A stretch of DNA of 64,000 nt from the NCBI GenBank assembly GCA_038380435.1, contig JAWZYU010000019.1, positions 17,881,801 through 17,945,800 of the forward strand, given 5' to 3'. Origin of the DNA: Ryuthela nishihirai. Its lineage: Eukaryota; Arthropoda; Arachnida; Araneae; Heptathelidae. The position numbers were made by a program, and so were the translations under genes. Positions within the stretch are counted from its first letter, which is position 1, and each line of letters begins with the position of its first letter. The notes below the pieces were generated by a model. That model ran no database searches. It was given only the letters and a program-made list of their open reading frames with translations, and had not been told where the DNA came from. This document shows positions 1 through 11,133 of the stretch, one piece after another.

Positions 1-1000
1 CTTTCCATAACTAGCATCATATCTCTTAAGTTCCGAGATTTTTAGGATTAATTAACAGACACTTAGGCTTAGAATCACATGTTGCGTTATCATCAAGCAG
101 TAGGGTTAGCTTGTTCTCTGCTGAATTGGATCCTAAAGCAGTCTTTACTTCCCGGACAAGTGAAAAGGAGTGATGCAACTCTAGATTTGGATGATTACAT
201 TTACAATGAACCAACTTTCAACAAAGCGGTAATGAGGGGCGTTCAAAAAGTTCTTCACATGAATCTGCAGATCAAAAACCACTGCACTTACATCAACAAA
301 ACTTTTACTGTCCCTTAAATTACTTCCCTCCAGCATCTACGCCAATTCTGGAATGCTTGTACTCCTGTTCAAGCACGGAATTGTAAGAGGCGCTGAGCGC
401 TGTAGCTTCCCGGGCCCCCAGTGTCGCAGGAGCCTACAACCTCTCAGGGGCAGGATTTTTTAACAATAATAATTGTTATTTTACAGAAATTTCGCAGAAT
501 TGGGAAAAATCTGATTTAGGCTTCATGTACAAATTCTCAAAAGAACTAAAATCTTAAAAGAGAAATTGATTTTTTTTATCACAGTCTGGAACCACCTCCT
601 TAAACATTTTGGGCAAAACAATGATGGTGTAGCATTGTCTATTTATAGTTAACTGTCCATATTAACTGTCCACGACTACCACTCCTTGAGAATCGAAAAA
701 ATTATGAACATTTTCTTCCTTGAGAGAAAGTCTTGTTGGGGGTGTGGATGCAGTACATCTTGCACAACACAAACATAGTTATTGATCTTTTAGGTAGTTA
801 TATAGTAATAAAACCAACGTCTCATAACCTGTGAAAATGTCTGTTAACCGTTTGGGGCCATTAGATTCAAAGATTACCAGCATCTCCTTGCACGAGTCGA
901 CTCTAGCCCTTTTCTGTTATTCTGTCAGTTTGTAGGGTACTCATTTTATCTTTCGAATTTTAAATGTAGATGAATAATTGTTTTCACACTGCCAATCTAT
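1..1000. other. Intergenic or downstream intronic sequence, no recognised gene
   Basis: A short open frame on the plus strand (79-318, 79 codons) matches no family I recognise and has no clear splice or promoter context. A GC-richer patch at about 380-460 stands out from the AT-rich surroundings but I cannot name it. The missing 3' exons of the hnRNP gene should lie in this direction on the minus strand, but I found no convincing RRM2 completion here. Confidence 0.4.
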
Positions 1001-1010
1001 ACACTGACAT

Positions 1011-1310
1011 CTAACTTATTACCTGAACTGTGATGTGTTCCTTTAATGAGTTCACGAACATGTCACGTCTGTCGTTCACGGCCTCCTTCGAAGCTTTGCC
1101 GTCCTTCTTTGAATTTGTGAGCATCCATCCCATAAGAGTACCATATGAACAGGCATGAACCCCATATACTTGTGATAAATCAGTATGATTCTTTTTTTCG
1201 CGTGGTCCCAAAACTGCTTCCTTGTGAAACTGTAAAATCTTTCCCCGTTTTTAGCAGAGCAACAATGCACAGATTTCACAGACCAAACTTTACGCGCCGC
1301 CAGCGAAGAG
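1011..1310 (-). pseudogene. Unrecognised coding-like remnant
   Basis: Two overlapping minus-strand frames (1279-1076 and 1211-1011) read like one protein broken by a frameshift: a Cys/Lys-rich start (SVKSVHCCSAKNGERFYSF) followed in the next frame by YGVHACSYGTLMGWMLTNS and a basic tail. The amino-acid composition looks protein-like rather than random. I do not recognise the family and assign no function. It could be a decayed transposase or an exon of an unknown gene. The stretch from about 1310 to 1930 holds nothing I can name. Confidence 0.2.
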
Positions 1311-1929
1311 AGAACTGATGATATGGCCTTTGCTTAGCACGCAATGACAAGTTTAAACAAGCTTTCAAACAAGTCGTAGTCGTTAACTTCGGAGGTACGA
1401 GCGCAAATATACAGGTACATGTCAAGAATTGGTGAACGATATCCGTATTGAAAATTGTCAGAGAAGATGGATTTAGGAAAAGTCATTCGCCTGACCAAAT
1501 GGAACAAGCAGAAAGCGGAAAAAACAAGTATATTCAGTGGATGAAAGTCAGAAATAAAATGGTTCTATCTTCCATTCTTTAAAATTCGACTTTGATCCAT
1601 ATTTAGAGAGCATCCGGATCAGGCGTCTTCACTGTTGCCAAAATTCCAGGTAGTGTATGGACTTTCCATTGTGCATCAGGAGGTGTTGGGTTCGTATTCC
1701 ACCCAACTCAAAGATTATTCTATACTCAAGAGTACAGACGCGGGCAAATTATTGGACTCAAACATTGTTTTAAGAAACCGAATAATTTTTGTTTTTGTTT
1801 TTGAGAGTTGATTGAGCCTTTTTTTACATTTTGTGTTACATATATTCCTTTAAGTTGTTTTATTCTATTTAGCATTTTTCGATAATTTTTTGAAACATAT
1901 TTTAATAACTTGATCGTGATGTCGAATTT

Positions 1930-2345
1930 GTATGAGATTTTCTATTGATTAATTCTTTGTCAAAATTATCCTCGCTTTTTTTCTTGACCACTAATAATAA
2001 ATTATCTGTGGGATTCATATCTAGACGTTTCCAGATCAAGAAATGTTTTTATGCCTTTTTTTCTGTCCAGAATTTGGACATATTTTCACCTCTAGGGCAT
2101 GGAGCACCATCGTGCATAAGCACGAAGTTGGGATCAGGAACCCAAGCCAGAATGTTTTGCAATAGCCTTGTTTCGAGGACTTATTGTACTGCTCTTGGCC
2201 CACTGTACCTTCAACTACATAAAATCTGTCATTAACTTGTGCTGACATTATGCTTCAGAAGTAACATATGTTGAATGCTTCACCACTTTCTGCAAACATT
2301 TTGGTTTGAAGGATCCTCGGATCTTTTTCTTGAATAGTATCTGCT
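1930..2345 (-). pseudogene. Tc1/mariner-type transposase remnant
   Basis: Read on the minus strand across frames, this segment carries degenerate hallmarks of a Tc1-like DDE transposase: KPKCLQKVVKHSTYV, then MSAQVNDRFYVVEGTVGQEQ, then FVLMHDGAPC containing the second catalytic Asp, then DMNPTDNLLLVVKKK where the canonical NPIENLW block would carry the third acidic residue. Here that acidic residue is replaced (TDN). Several frameshifts and stops are present, and the N-terminal DNA-binding half was not found. It is a dead fossil. No terminal inverted repeats could be identified, so the limits are those of the recognisable coding similarity. Confidence 0.6.
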
Positions 2346-3442
2346 TTCATAAGTTAAAGACTGATTTATTACTAAAACAAAATTAAAAATAATGCGAGAT
2401 GTCAAGCTGTGAACCTACTGTTCAGATACAGTAGGAATTTATTGCAATATATTTTATTCCCCGGCGTTTCAGAACAATTGATCAACAAATGAAAACAATG
2501 ATAAATTAATGTTGCAGTATCGATCCTTAGTATACTTTTAATCCTCAAAAGTCACATCTTTGTTTTTCTCAGTCACATAAGCCTCTATTTGGCTATGGCA
2601 TGTGAAATTGTAGCTTTTTCTTCTGGATCAACAACTTTCCGCTTAACTGTTCTAACTTTTACATAGACTTCATAACGTTTGACTGGTTTTTCAAGTCTTC
2701 TGAAATTGCATTTCTGCTCTGTAGACTTAAATGCACGAGTTTTCCTTTGTAGTCTTGGTGCCATTTTTAGTCTATATGCCTGTACGAGACCAGCCATTGT
2801 CTTCTTTGGTAACCATGATATGTTGCAAGAATTTTTGGAAAACTTTTAGTCACTATTTCTCGTTTCGAGTCTTTCTCCTTCAAATATGCTTTCAATAAGA
2901 ACATTTGCGGTGACAAGTCCCCCCCCCCACCTTTTTTTTTATGCTTTTTTTTCCATTGCAACCACAGACGGAAACATTAACAAAATTTCCACAACCTAGG
3001 AAAAAAACTTTACTGAATAATTTTCACATAAATACTGAGTTCACAAAAGATGAATAAAATAAGAGTAAAAAAAATCAGAAAATGAATATAAACAAAAATA
3101 TTATATACAAGCTCCTCACTACCTTGGGAATTTATTAATGCACGAAGTACATGATTACTACAATTACTATTCATAAAATAATAATTGAAGTGTTGCCACT
3201 GAAAAAAAAATCAAGTATGTATAGGAAAATATAAGAACTAAACTAACACATTTTTAAAGCATGGTAAAAAAATGCTGATTCAACAGTGTTTTAAATTTTT
3301 GAGTTTTACATACTGGAGTCAAATAAAATATTCACATCTGTAAATTCATATGAGGAAATCTTCAACAGTTGCAAAGTATTTCTAGATTACTCAATGTAAA
3401 CAAAGGGGAAAAAGTCGGAGATAAACGAAGGCAGGTACTTAC
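2346..3442. other. AT-rich non-coding stretch, presumed hnRNP intron
   Basis: This follows the splice donor of the RRM2 exon and should be intron. Two short minus-strand frames at 2585-2961 are rich in Lys and Arg but match nothing I recognise. A run of ten C residues lies at 2929-2938. I saw no exon that completes RRM2. Confidence 0.4.
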
Positions 3443-3653
3443 GAATGACCTTGTCAACAGGATCGTAGTCATCAAACTCCACAAAACCAAAGCCTCGTTT
3501 CCTGCCAGTCTCGTGTTCTCGTCGAATATCAATGTTTACAATATTCCCGTACCTTGAGAAGTATGCCTGCAAATCTGCTACGTCTACTTCCTCTTTCAAG
3601 CCTCCAACAAATATTTTATTTACCGAGAGACGAGCAGCAAGAGTACGTTTAAG
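3443..3653 (-). CDS. hnRNP A/B-type protein, RRM2 exon (partial gene)
   Basis: This is the second RNA-recognition-motif exon of an hnRNP A/B-like splicing and mRNA-packaging factor. The minus-strand reading begins after a good acceptor (tttttggatttcag) at 3653, in phase 0, and gives LKRTLAARLSVNKIFVGGLK, with RNP2 as KIFVGGL and, about 40 residues later, RNP1 as KRGFGFVEF, followed by DDYDPVDKVI. It stops at a consensus donor (gtaagtac) in phase 1. The DDYDPVDKV string is typical of the Drosophila Hrb87F/Hrb98DE group and vertebrate hnRNP A1/A2. RRM2 is incomplete: the last strand, the inter-RRM signature and the Gly-rich tail must lie in exons further left, probably beyond the window. No disabling lesion is visible, so this is probably a functional exon. 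Confidence 0.9.
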
Positions 3654-4129
3654 CTGAAATCCAAAAATCGAAAGATATACACTTCAATTGCCAATTTTTT
3701 GCACAAGGCACAAAAAGCTCTTAAAATATAATAATGAAATAGTTAATTGAATAATAATGAATTGCATAATAATGAATTGCATAAATAATTTTTTTTTCAA
3801 GTAACAAATTTAGCACTAAAATTTGACTATTAAATTTATGTAAATTATCACTGAATAAGATACTGACTACACAATCTCTAGCCAAGTGTTAAGATATTAC
3901 ACACACACAAAAAAAAACACCTTTTAGTTTGCGGAAAAGTTACATTAATGATCAGTACAGTAGTAGTAGTAGTACATCTTTCGCTGCTACATGAATATTT
4001 TTCTGTTTGACTAGTTGGTATCATCAATAGAATAGGACGGTCTTTCAGGTGGAACTCGTATGAGATGGAAATCATAATACACTTTAATTAAAATAAAGTA
4101 TGTTTGTTTAACACGCTTTCTCCTCAGTA

Positions 4130-4979
4130 CACTAGTGCTCAAAATTAAAAGATGATCGACAAAAACGTATATAGCTGTCGATATGTGTAAAAGAATGCAC
4201 TGAAAATGGGCGAACATGGAAAATACTCTAAGCGGAAAACTTTTCCTCATTTACAGTTGCTGCACCTAAGCCGGAATATGCAAATTAGAAATGCGTTAAA
4301 AAGAAGCGCGAGACTACTCACAGCTTGTAGCTGTCCTAGGCAACTCTTGCTTTCACTTCAATGGCACCTCGAGCTAATTATGTCCAAAAGATATGGTATG
4401 GATGATTTTCAGAGCTAGAGAGCGATTCGAAGGATGAAAGTAGGTCAGTCCCATACAGAAGTTTGCAGAGCATTGAATGTTACACAAAATGTCCTGCCAA
4501 GACTCTGGAGACAGTTTCAACGGAAATGTTCGTCTTCGACCAGGACAAGGCCATCCCAAAGCCACAACTGCCGTAGAACGATAGCACTATGAGTCTTACT
4601 GCCAGATGGAACAGAGTAATGACCTCTCGGTAACTGTCTTTGAAGCTTGTAGCAGCTACACGAACGAGGGTTTCAAGGCATACTGTTTACAGGAGACTTC
4701 GCGAGCAATGCCTTTATGTCAGGAGATCTGTTATTTGTGTCTCTGTAACACCCGTCGCCCAGCGAGCTCATTTAACTTGGTCATAACGCATGCACATTAT
4801 TGCATGCACATAATGTGCATGGTTATGATCATAACGCATGCACATTATACGATTATGAATTTCTTCTGCTTGATTTACATTTTAACGTATTAATAAACCT
4901 CTTTACTATATTTCATTGCATTCCCTTAAACATACTTCGAGTTATGTACGAATTTATACTTTAATTTTGAGCACCAATG
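4130..4979 (+). mobile_element. Deleted Tc1-type transposon with intact TIRs
   Basis: The termini are inverted copies: CACTAGTGCTCAAAATTAAA at the left and, on the opposite strand, CATTGGTGCTCAAAATTAAA at the right. Each is flanked by a TA target duplication (4128-4129 and 4980-4981). Inside, a decayed plus-strand frame (about 4410-4770) reads RAIRRMKVGQSHTEVCRALN, LWRQFQ and then a PAQRAHL-like end, which corresponds to the N-terminal helix-turn-helix region of Tc1-like transposases. The whole catalytic domain is missing. A patch of repeated GCATGCACATTAT palindromes sits at 4788-4855 where the deletion occurred. At 850 bp it is a non-autonomous derivative. The same terminus reappears at the window's right edge. 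Confidence 0.8.
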
Positions 4980-5064
4980 TAGATACAATGCAGAAACAGA
5001 TCACTGTCAACTGTAAGATAGACCATGAATGATCGAGTTCCTGAGCCTTGATTTATTAGATATA

Positions 5065-6180
5065 TAGGGGTTTATCAAAATAATGGAAATACCGAGGCGA
5101 CTAGAGTTCATCACAGGGATACTGACCACACAATCTCTAGCCTTTAATGAGTTGCATATAAAGGTATATAAAGGCGAGAAGTGCGATGCCGGCTATCTTG
5201 TAGCAGTTCCATAGGTGCAGGTGAAACACTGTTGTGGTGTAATTGTCGGCAATGTCAGATCTCAGTGACCTCTAAAAGTGAATCTAGAAATGATCATTGG
5301 TGCGCATCTTGCAGGAGCTTCAGTAACCAGAACGGCGGAAATAATAGATGTAACACAAGGACCTGTATCGAAGATTATGGCTACCTATTGAAAAGGACAG
5401 GGTGTTGCCTCCAAACATGCAAATTGCGGATGCCATACGAAACTGTCAGAGAAGAATGGCGAACGATGACAAGGATTGTACAATGGAAGCACAAGACAAC
5501 AGCACCGGAAATAGCAGCAGAGTTGAAAACCAGTCGGAATGAATCCGTTTCCGTCATAACAGTTCGTTGGGAACTTCATAATGCCGGCATTTATGGTCGT
5601 GTTGCAGTCCACAAACCTCTGATTACCAACATCAATGCAACAAAATGTGTAAGGTGGTGTGGGTAAACTGGTAGAGTGTACGTCTGGTGAAAACATGCAG
5701 AAGCGTACCACTCCAACTGTTTGGTTCCAAGTATGAAGCATGGAGGTAAATCTCTGATGCTGTGGGGTGCCATATGATGACTGTATTAGTTATTCTGTAG
5801 GGTCGTGTCACATCATTGTGCGTACGAATCCATTCTCGGGGACCACCTGCACCCAATGTTGTGGACATTACTCCTTAATGACCGTCCCTGGTTTCAAGCG
5901 GATGATGCACATGTTCATTGTGCGAAACGTGTCAGGTTACGGTTTGTAGAGCATGACGATGAGGTACAGCAGCTACCATGGGGACCTAAATTTCCAGATC
6001 TCAATGTTATTGAACATTTGTGAGAATATCTGGAGCGTATGGTTAGATCACACTTTCCACTTACAGCATCACTGGCATATTTGGGCCATATTTTACAGGA
6101 AGAATGGTCCCACATTCCATTACCGTATGTGCATGACCTACTACACTTTCAATGAAGATTTGAGGTACACAAGTACTTGA
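5065..6180 (+). mobile_element. Degenerate Tc1-like transposon (same family as 11288-12583)
   Basis: The left end (AGGGGTTTATCAAAATAATGG after TA) matches the terminal repeat of the better-preserved copy at 11288. The transposase is scattered over frames: GARLAGASVTRTAEI-like helix-turn-helix around 5290, then fragments colinear with the other copy up to a SPDLN-type block near 5990 and an ILQEEW-like patch near 6095. Many stops and frameshifts are present, and the right terminal repeat was not found, so the right limit is approximate. The 161-codon open frame at 5181-5666 is largely an off-frame reading of this fossil. Confidence 0.7.
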
Positions 6181-6551
6181 TATAAGTACTTGCAGTTGAT
6201 AAAAACGTTCAAGAGAAGTAAAATTTTCTTCTCAGTACAATCTTCTTCAAACAGAAAATTTCATACCTTGAAATTAGCGCATGACCCATCGGAATATCAA
6301 GTAAAGGATAAAGACTTTGTCTTGAGAAATTTACATTTGAAAATAATATTTTAAGGGTTAGCGATTTGGCTCTGGAGCAAAGTTACCTGGGTTCGATGCA
6401 TGGATGTTTGTCTCCTTTTGCTATCCCAAAAATCATGCTATCGCTTGTTAAACTGATATGCTGCTATCAGATCTTGTAGCAAGCAGGTATAATCTTCTGT
6501 TTTTTCTATTTATAAGAACACAACAGTCATTGAACAAAAAAGGTTGTTTAC

Positions 6552-6812
6552 CTCTCTAGGAACGGCTCTCTTAGGATGCACTTCCCTTCCATTCAGTCTG
6601 TGGGGTCTGTGACTTTGGGCATTATCAACCATAGCTGATGTTCTGAATGTTACAAAACCAAATCCTTTTGAGGCACTGGTCACAGTATTTTTCATTAGAA
6701 CACAATTTACGACTTCTCCAAACCTCCCATAGTACGCCTTTAGCTCTTCTTCAGTAACACTGTAATCAATTCCTCCGACGAAAAGTTTCCGGTGTTTCTC
6801 AGGTTCATTATG
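6552..6812 (-). CDS. hnRNP A/B-type protein, RRM1 exon (partial gene)
   Basis: This exon encodes the first RRM of the same hnRNP A/B-like protein. The minus-strand reading starts in phase 0 after the acceptor tattttag with HNEPEKHRKLFVGGIDYSVT, giving RNP2 as KLFVGGI. RNP1 follows as KGFGFVTF, then the A/B-type linker signature HRLNGREVHPKRAVPRE, and the exon ends in phase 0 at donor gtaaac. It is 87 codons with no stop. The arrangement matches arthropod Hrb98DE-like proteins, in which EPE-x-x-RKLF precedes RNP2 and KRAVPR closes RRM1. Compared with the usual family sequence it is divergent between RNP2 and RNP1 (EEELKAYYGRFGEVVNCVLM), so it may be a paralogue rather than the main hnRNP A1 orthologue. 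Confidence 0.9.
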
Positions 6813-7106
6813 CTAAAATATGGAAATTAAACATGAATATGCCATTACTCAATCATTGCACTAAGGCAATTCATATATGTATTGCATTTTTGATACTAAC
6901 AAAAGTAATCCAAACTGATCCTGGTACATTAAACTAGAAGAAAAGCATATTGCATCTGGCGAATATGAGATAACATTAGATAGATTGATGTTTTTATTTT
7001 CCTCCCTTTTGCACCCTCTAACAGTAGAAATTCTATATAATTTATATTTGTATATATGCAAATAATAATATTTTATTAGTACCTATAAAAAGCAACAAAT
7101 TGATGT
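6813..7106 (-). other. Start of the upstream hnRNP intron
   Basis: AT-rich sequence upstream of the RRM1 exon acceptor on the minus strand. I see nothing else in it. If the proposed first exon at 21142-21153 is right, the intron runs from 6813 to 21141. Confidence 0.4.
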
Positions 7107-7605
7107 TTACATGGTAGTTAGGCATACACTGAAAGGAGTTGTGTACCAATCCCCTGTGGCTGTTGCATAGAACTGGATAGGTTTGGATCTACAGTCTGAC
7201 CCCACCTTCTCGTAGTGCTAAACATTTGTATCTTTCAAAAGAGATACTCTCTTGCAAAAGGGAGCGGAAGGGAATGGCTGCCAAATCAGTATATAGACTA
7301 TTGATCTTAACCATTATTACTTCTTTTTTGCCACTCTGCTGAGGAGTGGTCAACGGCACAGGGTGTTAGTGCTGACCAGCTATATCAACCAGAATAGACT
7401 AGCTTTGAGCTTTATCATGGATCCTGAACTTGCTGCACTGATGGGCCTCTGCTCAGTCAAAATCTATGGGTTGACAGCCCAGAGTGAATAGATGCACGGA
7501 TAACTTACATTAGCTGGTGGATAACCCTGATTAGAAGCCATCGCAAGGACCTGAACCCTCGCTTCTAATAAGCATTGTCAAATGTTCTGTGTAGATTTTC
7601 GTATA
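7107..7605 (+). mobile_element. RTE-like LINE, 5' UTR fragment (copy A1)
   Basis: This is colinear with the 5' untranslated region of the better LINE copies at 22711 and 38045: the TGGTAG start, AAAGAGATACTCTCTTG, and the GAGGAGTGGTCAAC block are all recognisable. It breaks off before the open reading frame begins. The following 460 bp (to about 8066) are GC-richer and unlike the LINE. An open frame there (7774-7986) matches nothing I know. Confidence 0.75.
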
Positions 7606-8066
7606 TACACAGAACAATATCAAACGTGCTCCGTTGTTCTTTGTGAAGCATTGTCGGCACAGGGACAAAAAACTTGAGTCATTTCCAGTGGGTTCTGGCT
7701 GATACCAGAATTTACCTCCACGTCTGCTGTCCTGTATTCAAGCAAGTGGTGATGACATCTACAGAGGGAAGAAGTGAGCGACAACTCTTCCCCTGTGCCT
7801 CCACGTGCAAGGCGCTCCTACCACCTGATGCATTCTAAGGGAGGCAATCAGAACCATGGCATCACAGCGGCCCAGGGAAAGGAAGCGACCCACGTGGTAG
7901 AGGGCGTAACATCAATGAACACTAAAGTCCAATTAATATTTGCTCCTTCTGATTGGTGGATGCTGACTAATGGAAGGGGCAGATGACACTTTTTGCGAGG
8001 AAAAAAAACAGATCGAGCAGAGAAAGTCAGAGAGGCAGAAAGTTTTAGGCTACGATCAGAGAAAGA

Positions 8067-9818
8067 AGTGTTAGTACTTTTCAAAAGAGATACTCTCTTG
8101 TGGAAGGGAACGGAAAGGGAAGGCTTCCAGGTCAATGTGGCCAACTGATCTTGTCGTCAATGGCCACTTTCTTTTCCTACCTTGTTGAGGAGTAGTCAAC
8201 CACATAGGGTCCTGGTACTGACCATATACACCAACCGGAATTGAAAAATGACTGAGCCCGACTATGAATCCTGAATTTGTTGCACTGATGGGCTTCTGTG
8301 GAGGGAAAATCTTCCGCTGTGTTTTCTGCTTGTTTGTGGGTTGACAACCCTAAGTGAATTGATTCACAGGATATGTTTTATCAGCTGATGGATAATCCTG
8401 AGCGGAGGTCATCGCAGGCATCTGAACTCTTATTTCTACTGGCATCGTCAAATTCGGAAGTCTTCCAGTGTAGATGGCTTCAGCCTTTAGTAGTAGGGGA
8501 ACAGGTCTTTTCCCCATGCCTGCGATTAGGGGGCAGTTTGATATTCTAAGCATTCCCTGTCTCGATAAACATAGTTTCTTTAAACATCCCATTAAACATT
8601 TTCTGTCCATAGGTAGTTGGAATGTGAGGACTTTGCACAGGGCTTATTTTCTCGATGTCCACACCAAAGAATTCCGCCTTTATAATTTAGATATTCTCTG
8701 CCTGCAAGAGACCACATGGATAGATAAAGGACAAAGTCTTAAAAATATTCTTAAATTTCTCTTTTCGGGGAAGGAAGATAATAAGCATCTCGAAGGCGTA
8801 GGTTTGCTTCTCAGCAAACACGCCAGTGATGCACTTTTAGGATATGAGTGAATTAATGAAGGATTTCTTACAGCAAAATTTCAGATAAACATTAAAGACT
8901 TGAATGTTATCTGCTGTTATTTCCCCACTGAGGATGCAGATAAAGAAGGATAAGTTTTACGGGCAACTTTAAAATATTTGGAATTCTGTCAAGAAAGGAG
9001 CAATCCAGGTGTGGAATTTGACAATTGAATCTTCTCACTCCCCCTAGCCCTTTGTGGGCTACTGGGGTTAAATACGTTTGGTTCAATGTACTTTGTAAAT
9101 AATTGTCAAAACAAAGAGACGTTCACGACGACTTCAATACCAAAGTTCATACTGACTTTGACCTGTGGGGAAGGGTGATAGCCCCTTTTTGGTATTAGCA
9201 GCTGAAATGGCAATGGACAACGTCTCCTACAGGTAAGCAAACTTAATGATTTCAGAATAACTAACACTTATTACAAACACCGCGACATACATAAGTACAC
9301 ATGGGTTTCGCCAGATGGGCTGCATAACAATATGATTGATTATATATTAATTAACAGCAAATGGACTAGTTGTGTTAGGAATTCCAGGTCACATAGGGGA
9401 GCTGAAATTGGATCTGACCATTACTTTGTTAAAAGTGCCTTGCAAGTTAAACTTAAAAAATGCTGTGCTAAAGTTAAAAAAATTACCTTTGATTCTGAAG
9501 CTCTGAAAGACCTAGTTACAGCTAAAGCTTACCATGATAGGTTACTTAGTCATTATGACAGTCATGGTTTGCTTACTACTGAAGTTGAGGAAGAATGGGG
9601 CCGTTTTAAACAGGCTTTTTTGGAACTAACAGTACTCTTTTAGGAAAAAAGGAGCAGAGGAGACAGAATTTTTTAAGTGATAAGGCACTAGAGCTTATTT
9701 CAGAAAGAAGGAACTGCAGGAATGTCCTTAATCAATACCCTACTAGCCCTAATAGAAAGCATTACAGAGAGCTTAATAAACATGTAAAGGATCAGTAGTT
9801 AGCTGCTGATAAGAATTT
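8067..9818 (+). mobile_element. RTE-like LINE, 5' half, degenerate (copy A2)
   Basis: The second half of the 5' UTR is followed by an apurinic-endonuclease-like domain. The frame 8474-8851 begins MASAFSSRGTGLFPMPAIRG and includes GSWNVRTLH and LQETTW, then stops. After an unrelated insertion at about 9003-9130, the C-terminal endonuclease resumes with GSDHYFVKS at about 9410 and runs to the early linker. It is cut off at about 9818, before any reverse transcriptase motif. Frameshifts and stops make it a pseudogene. Without the RT it cannot mobilise itself. Confidence 0.8.
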
Positions 9819-10311
9819 GTCCTTTGTCCAACTCATTTAAGTCCACTGCTTTTCCCTCTGAAGAACAAGAATAACACTGATTAACAGAGCTCAGTATCAG
9901 GTGTTATTTATACGCCATCGTTTTCCTGCTTCGAGAAAATCGGCTTCGATTTCCATAAAGACACGCAGGCCATAATGTTTTGGCTCTTCAGTGTATATAT
10001 TAATCAAGGAACAGTTATGCAACGGGAACATTTTCTGCCATTGACTAGAGTGGATGGATAATAACTGCATATGTGTTGTGTACAATGGGACATACAAAAT
10101 TGACTAGACATTATTCTTGCGCATTCTATAGTCTGATATTTGCATCAATTGACTTTCGTTATTGGACGTTACTCGCAAAAGAACTTTTTTTCATTGGATA
10201 CACTCTAGTGGTGATATTTTTCTTCAGCACGCATTGTTAGTGCGTGTATCTCTTCATAACTTTTCCTCACGTGAAGTGCGATTCTTCCTCCCCCCGTAGT
10301 ATATAGGGGTG
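9819..10311. other. Unassigned sequence between LINE fragments
   Basis: I recognise no gene or repeat here. It separates two LINE fragments of the same family and orientation. Confidence 0.4.
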
Positions 10312-10602
10312 TTCTGCGATTAGAGGGCTGTTTGATATTGACGGCACTTCCTCTCTCAATAAACATATTCTTTAAAGGTTCCAATAACCATGTTCTTTCA
10401 CACAGGTACTTGAAATGTGAGAATTTTGCATTGAGATTATTGCTCTCCTCAAACAGGAATTCCAGAGTTATAACCTACAGGAAATACACTAATGAATTAC
10501 CACCGTTTAAGTCGATTCAATTTTTAGAGGAAACATTGTCGTGAGCCGGGTGGGATACGAACCCGTGACCTCCTGATAACTATGTCAGGTACTCTGGACC
10601 AC

Positions 10603-10989
10603 ATGGGTCGGGGGTGGCTCAGTCGGTACGCGCCAGGTTCGTAATCTGTAGTTTCCATGTTAGAGTCCCAGCTGGGTCAGCGTTGAGATTTATCTCCGCA
10701 AAATTCCCCGCCCTGCGCACGGTCAGTAGGGGACACCGATGAGCTTGGAAAGGCTTGCGTCCGTGGGATGGGACGTTAAGCCGTGGCCCCGTGTGCCGGA
10801 GAGCTGTACCATGTGCACGTTAAAGAACACACTGGATGGCCTTGACAGGAAGCTACCATCTGTCTCCCAACAGTTGTTCCAGTGGGTCCCTTCCCCCAAC
10901 CTTCTCTGAGCCTTTGGGGTCCTTCTGACCTGGCTATTTAACCCATGACGTGCAAAAAACTGCCGCTCAGAGGTAAAACAACCCAAACA
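10603..10989 (+). mobile_element. SINE1 copy with 12-bp target-site duplication
   Basis: This is an essentially full-length member of the roughly 390-bp tRNA-derived family. It has an A-box-like GGCTCAGTCGGTACGCG, a decayed B box, the body motif TCTCCCAACAGTTGTTCC, and the end GCCGCTCAGAGGTAAAACAA. It is flanked by perfect 12-bp repeats ACTCTGGACCAC at 10591-10602 and 10990-11001, which prove retroposition and define both ends of the family. Confidence 0.9.
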
Positions 10990-11066
10990 ACTCTGGACCA
11001 CTGAGTTACCGGCCGCCGATCAAGATCTCCTCTAATTAATGAAATGAACATACATGTGACATAATG

Positions 11067-11133
11067 GCGCCTACATGTAACATAATGGAATATCTACCTA
11101 CAATACATATTCCATTATGTCACATGTAGGCGC
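11067..11133. repeat. Long imperfect hairpin
   Basis: Arms of 27 nt at 11067-11093 and 11107-11133 are inverted copies with one mismatch around a 13-nt loop. It lies inside the family-3 element. Confidence 0.85.

Larger units (their letters stand above)
3654..6551 (-). other. hnRNP intron between RRM1 and RRM2 exons
   Basis: The intron is bounded by a gtaaac donor after the RRM1 exon and a pyrimidine-rich cag acceptor before the RRM2 exon, and both junctions are phase 0. It is 2.9 kb long and about two thirds of it is two transposons, a deleted Tc1-type element (4130-4979) and a degenerate Tc1-like element (5065 to about 6180). The remainder is AT-rich, with a short AGT microsatellite near 3960. 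Confidence 0.75.

Noticed and set aside
2585..2961. Lys/Arg-rich frames as the missing 3' part of the hnRNP gene
   Set aside because: No RRM2 completion motif, no phase-1 acceptor that gives an RRM-like sequence, and no Gly-rich tail.
5181..5666. 161-codon open frame
   Set aside because: It is mostly an off-frame reading of a degenerate Tc1-like transposase and has no independent support.
10991..11030. Genuine tRNA gene in the family-3 element
   Set aside because: The tRNA-like fold is interrupted by SINE1, and the second copy at 62852 is degraded in the stems.
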